In this document: positions 63,855 to 64,000 of the stretch, piece by piece
Layout of the letters: every line of letters starts with the position of its first letter
Position numbering within the stretch: the first letter of the stretch is position 1
DNA from: Pleomorphovibrio marinus
GTDB taxonomy: Bacteria; Bacteroidota; Bacteroidia; Cytophagales; Cyclobacteriaceae
Length of the DNA stretch: 64,000 bases
Direction: 5' to 3'
Assembly: GCF_003347495.1 (NCBI RefSeq)
Contig: NZ_QCXY01000011.1
Coordinates: 1-64,000, forward strand
The notes under the pieces: generated by a model
What the model was told of the DNA's origin: nothing
Database searches by the model: none
What the model saw: only the letters and a program-made list of their open reading frames with translations
Program-made: the position numbers and the translations under genes

Positions 63855-64000
63855 TTATGGGATTCTTTGGTTTTTCAACACCGCAAATGGCAACCATTGT
63901 TCTTCAAAATAGTGAGGGGACCCATCTCTAGGAGGCATTTGTTCTAACATAAAGGAACCCAAAATTATGTCCAGATCCCCATCCCCATCTATGTCTGACT
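63855..64000 (-). CDS. C-terminal end of a second VCBS/FG-GAP repeat protein (partial)
   Basis: The minus-strand frame entering from the right edge reads SDIDGDGDLDIILGSF followed by a helix-like tail (HYFEEQWLPFAVLKNQ) to TAA at 63855. The D-x-D-G-D pattern is a calcium-binding VCBS repeat as in the neighbouring gene, with which it is convergent. The 5' part lies outside the window. Confidence 0.7.
   Translation of the reverse strand, partial: SDIDGDGDLDIILGSFMLEQMPPRDGSPHYFEEQWLPFAVLKNQRIP

Overview
This window reads as a chromosomal segment of a Bacteroidota bacterium, most likely a marine or aquatic member of the order Cytophagales (Cyclobacteriaceae-like). The reasons are a SusC/SusD outer-membrane pair behind an ECF sigma/FecR switch, many lipoproteins and periplasmic enzymes typical of that group (GH10 xylanase, Gfo/Idh/MocA oxidoreductase with a Tat signal, PVC-type haem dehydrogenase, CRTAC1-like VCBS protein), the scarcity of Shine-Dalgarno sequences, and several families of dispersed intergenic hairpin repeats. 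The lineage is inferred from gene content only. No rRNA, tRNA or CRISPR array was seen.

Layout. 0-3.4 kb: hairpin repeats, a toxin-antitoxin graveyard (intact antitoxin and XRE regulator, broken YoeB-like and RelE-like toxins), and a CHC2-primase fragment joined to a decayed IS1595-type transposase. 3.4-8.2 kb: GH10 xylanase, oxidoreductase, a small cytosolic protein and a D15/BamA-like outer-membrane protein. 8.5-9.5 kb: ParS/RES toxin-antitoxin pair. 9.5-13.3 kb: MarC, a DUF2911 lipid-anchored protein, repeats, a decayed gene, and a ceramidase-like (CREST) membrane gene split by an in-frame TAA. 13.5-18.1 kb: beta-helix lipoprotein plus dihaem cytochrome, then a small-molecule kinase plus inositol-phosphatase-like pair. 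18.3-20.7 kb: KilA-N protein, a remnant, and a secreted esterase.

20.8-36.9 kb is an AT-richer accessory (defence) island. Its core is a tightly coupled five-gene operon: XRE regulator, PLD-helicase, Eco57I-type adenine methylase, AAA ATPase, and a GHKL ATPase fused to a PD-(D/E)XK-like nuclease. Behind it are a truncated nuclease-like remnant, a HigB-like/ImmA-peptidase pair and, convergent to that, a two-gene operon encoding a thymidylate-synthase-fold enzyme whose key residue predicts dCMP (not dUMP) specificity together with a protein resembling the 5-hydroxymethyl-dU DNA kinase / thymine pyrophosphorylase helical family. That pair looks like a chromosomal nucleotide- or DNA-base-modification module and is the most interesting item here. 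A strongly structured intergenic stretch, an orphan Phd antitoxin and a HigBA pair close the island.

37-53 kb is ordinary genome: YD-repeat lipoprotein, purple-acid-phosphatase-like enzyme, a 1081-residue SGNH/sorbosone-dehydrogenase/HEAT/cytochrome c lipoprotein, DASS symporter, gamma-glutamyltransferase, AEC transporter, FAD-binding protein, ABC exporter, periplasmic Pcm and a secreted protein of unknown role. 53-64 kb is a sigma/anti-sigma-controlled SusCD uptake locus followed by a large VCBS/ASPIC lipoprotein and the end of a second one.

Three repeat families were found by eye: R1 (about 100-280 bp, one end lying directly against ATGAAA start codons), R2 (CCTCCTAAAACAGGAGG hairpins at 9.5-11.2 kb) and R3 (short GC-rich tetraloop hairpins at 0.1-0.4 and 39.5-39.7 kb).
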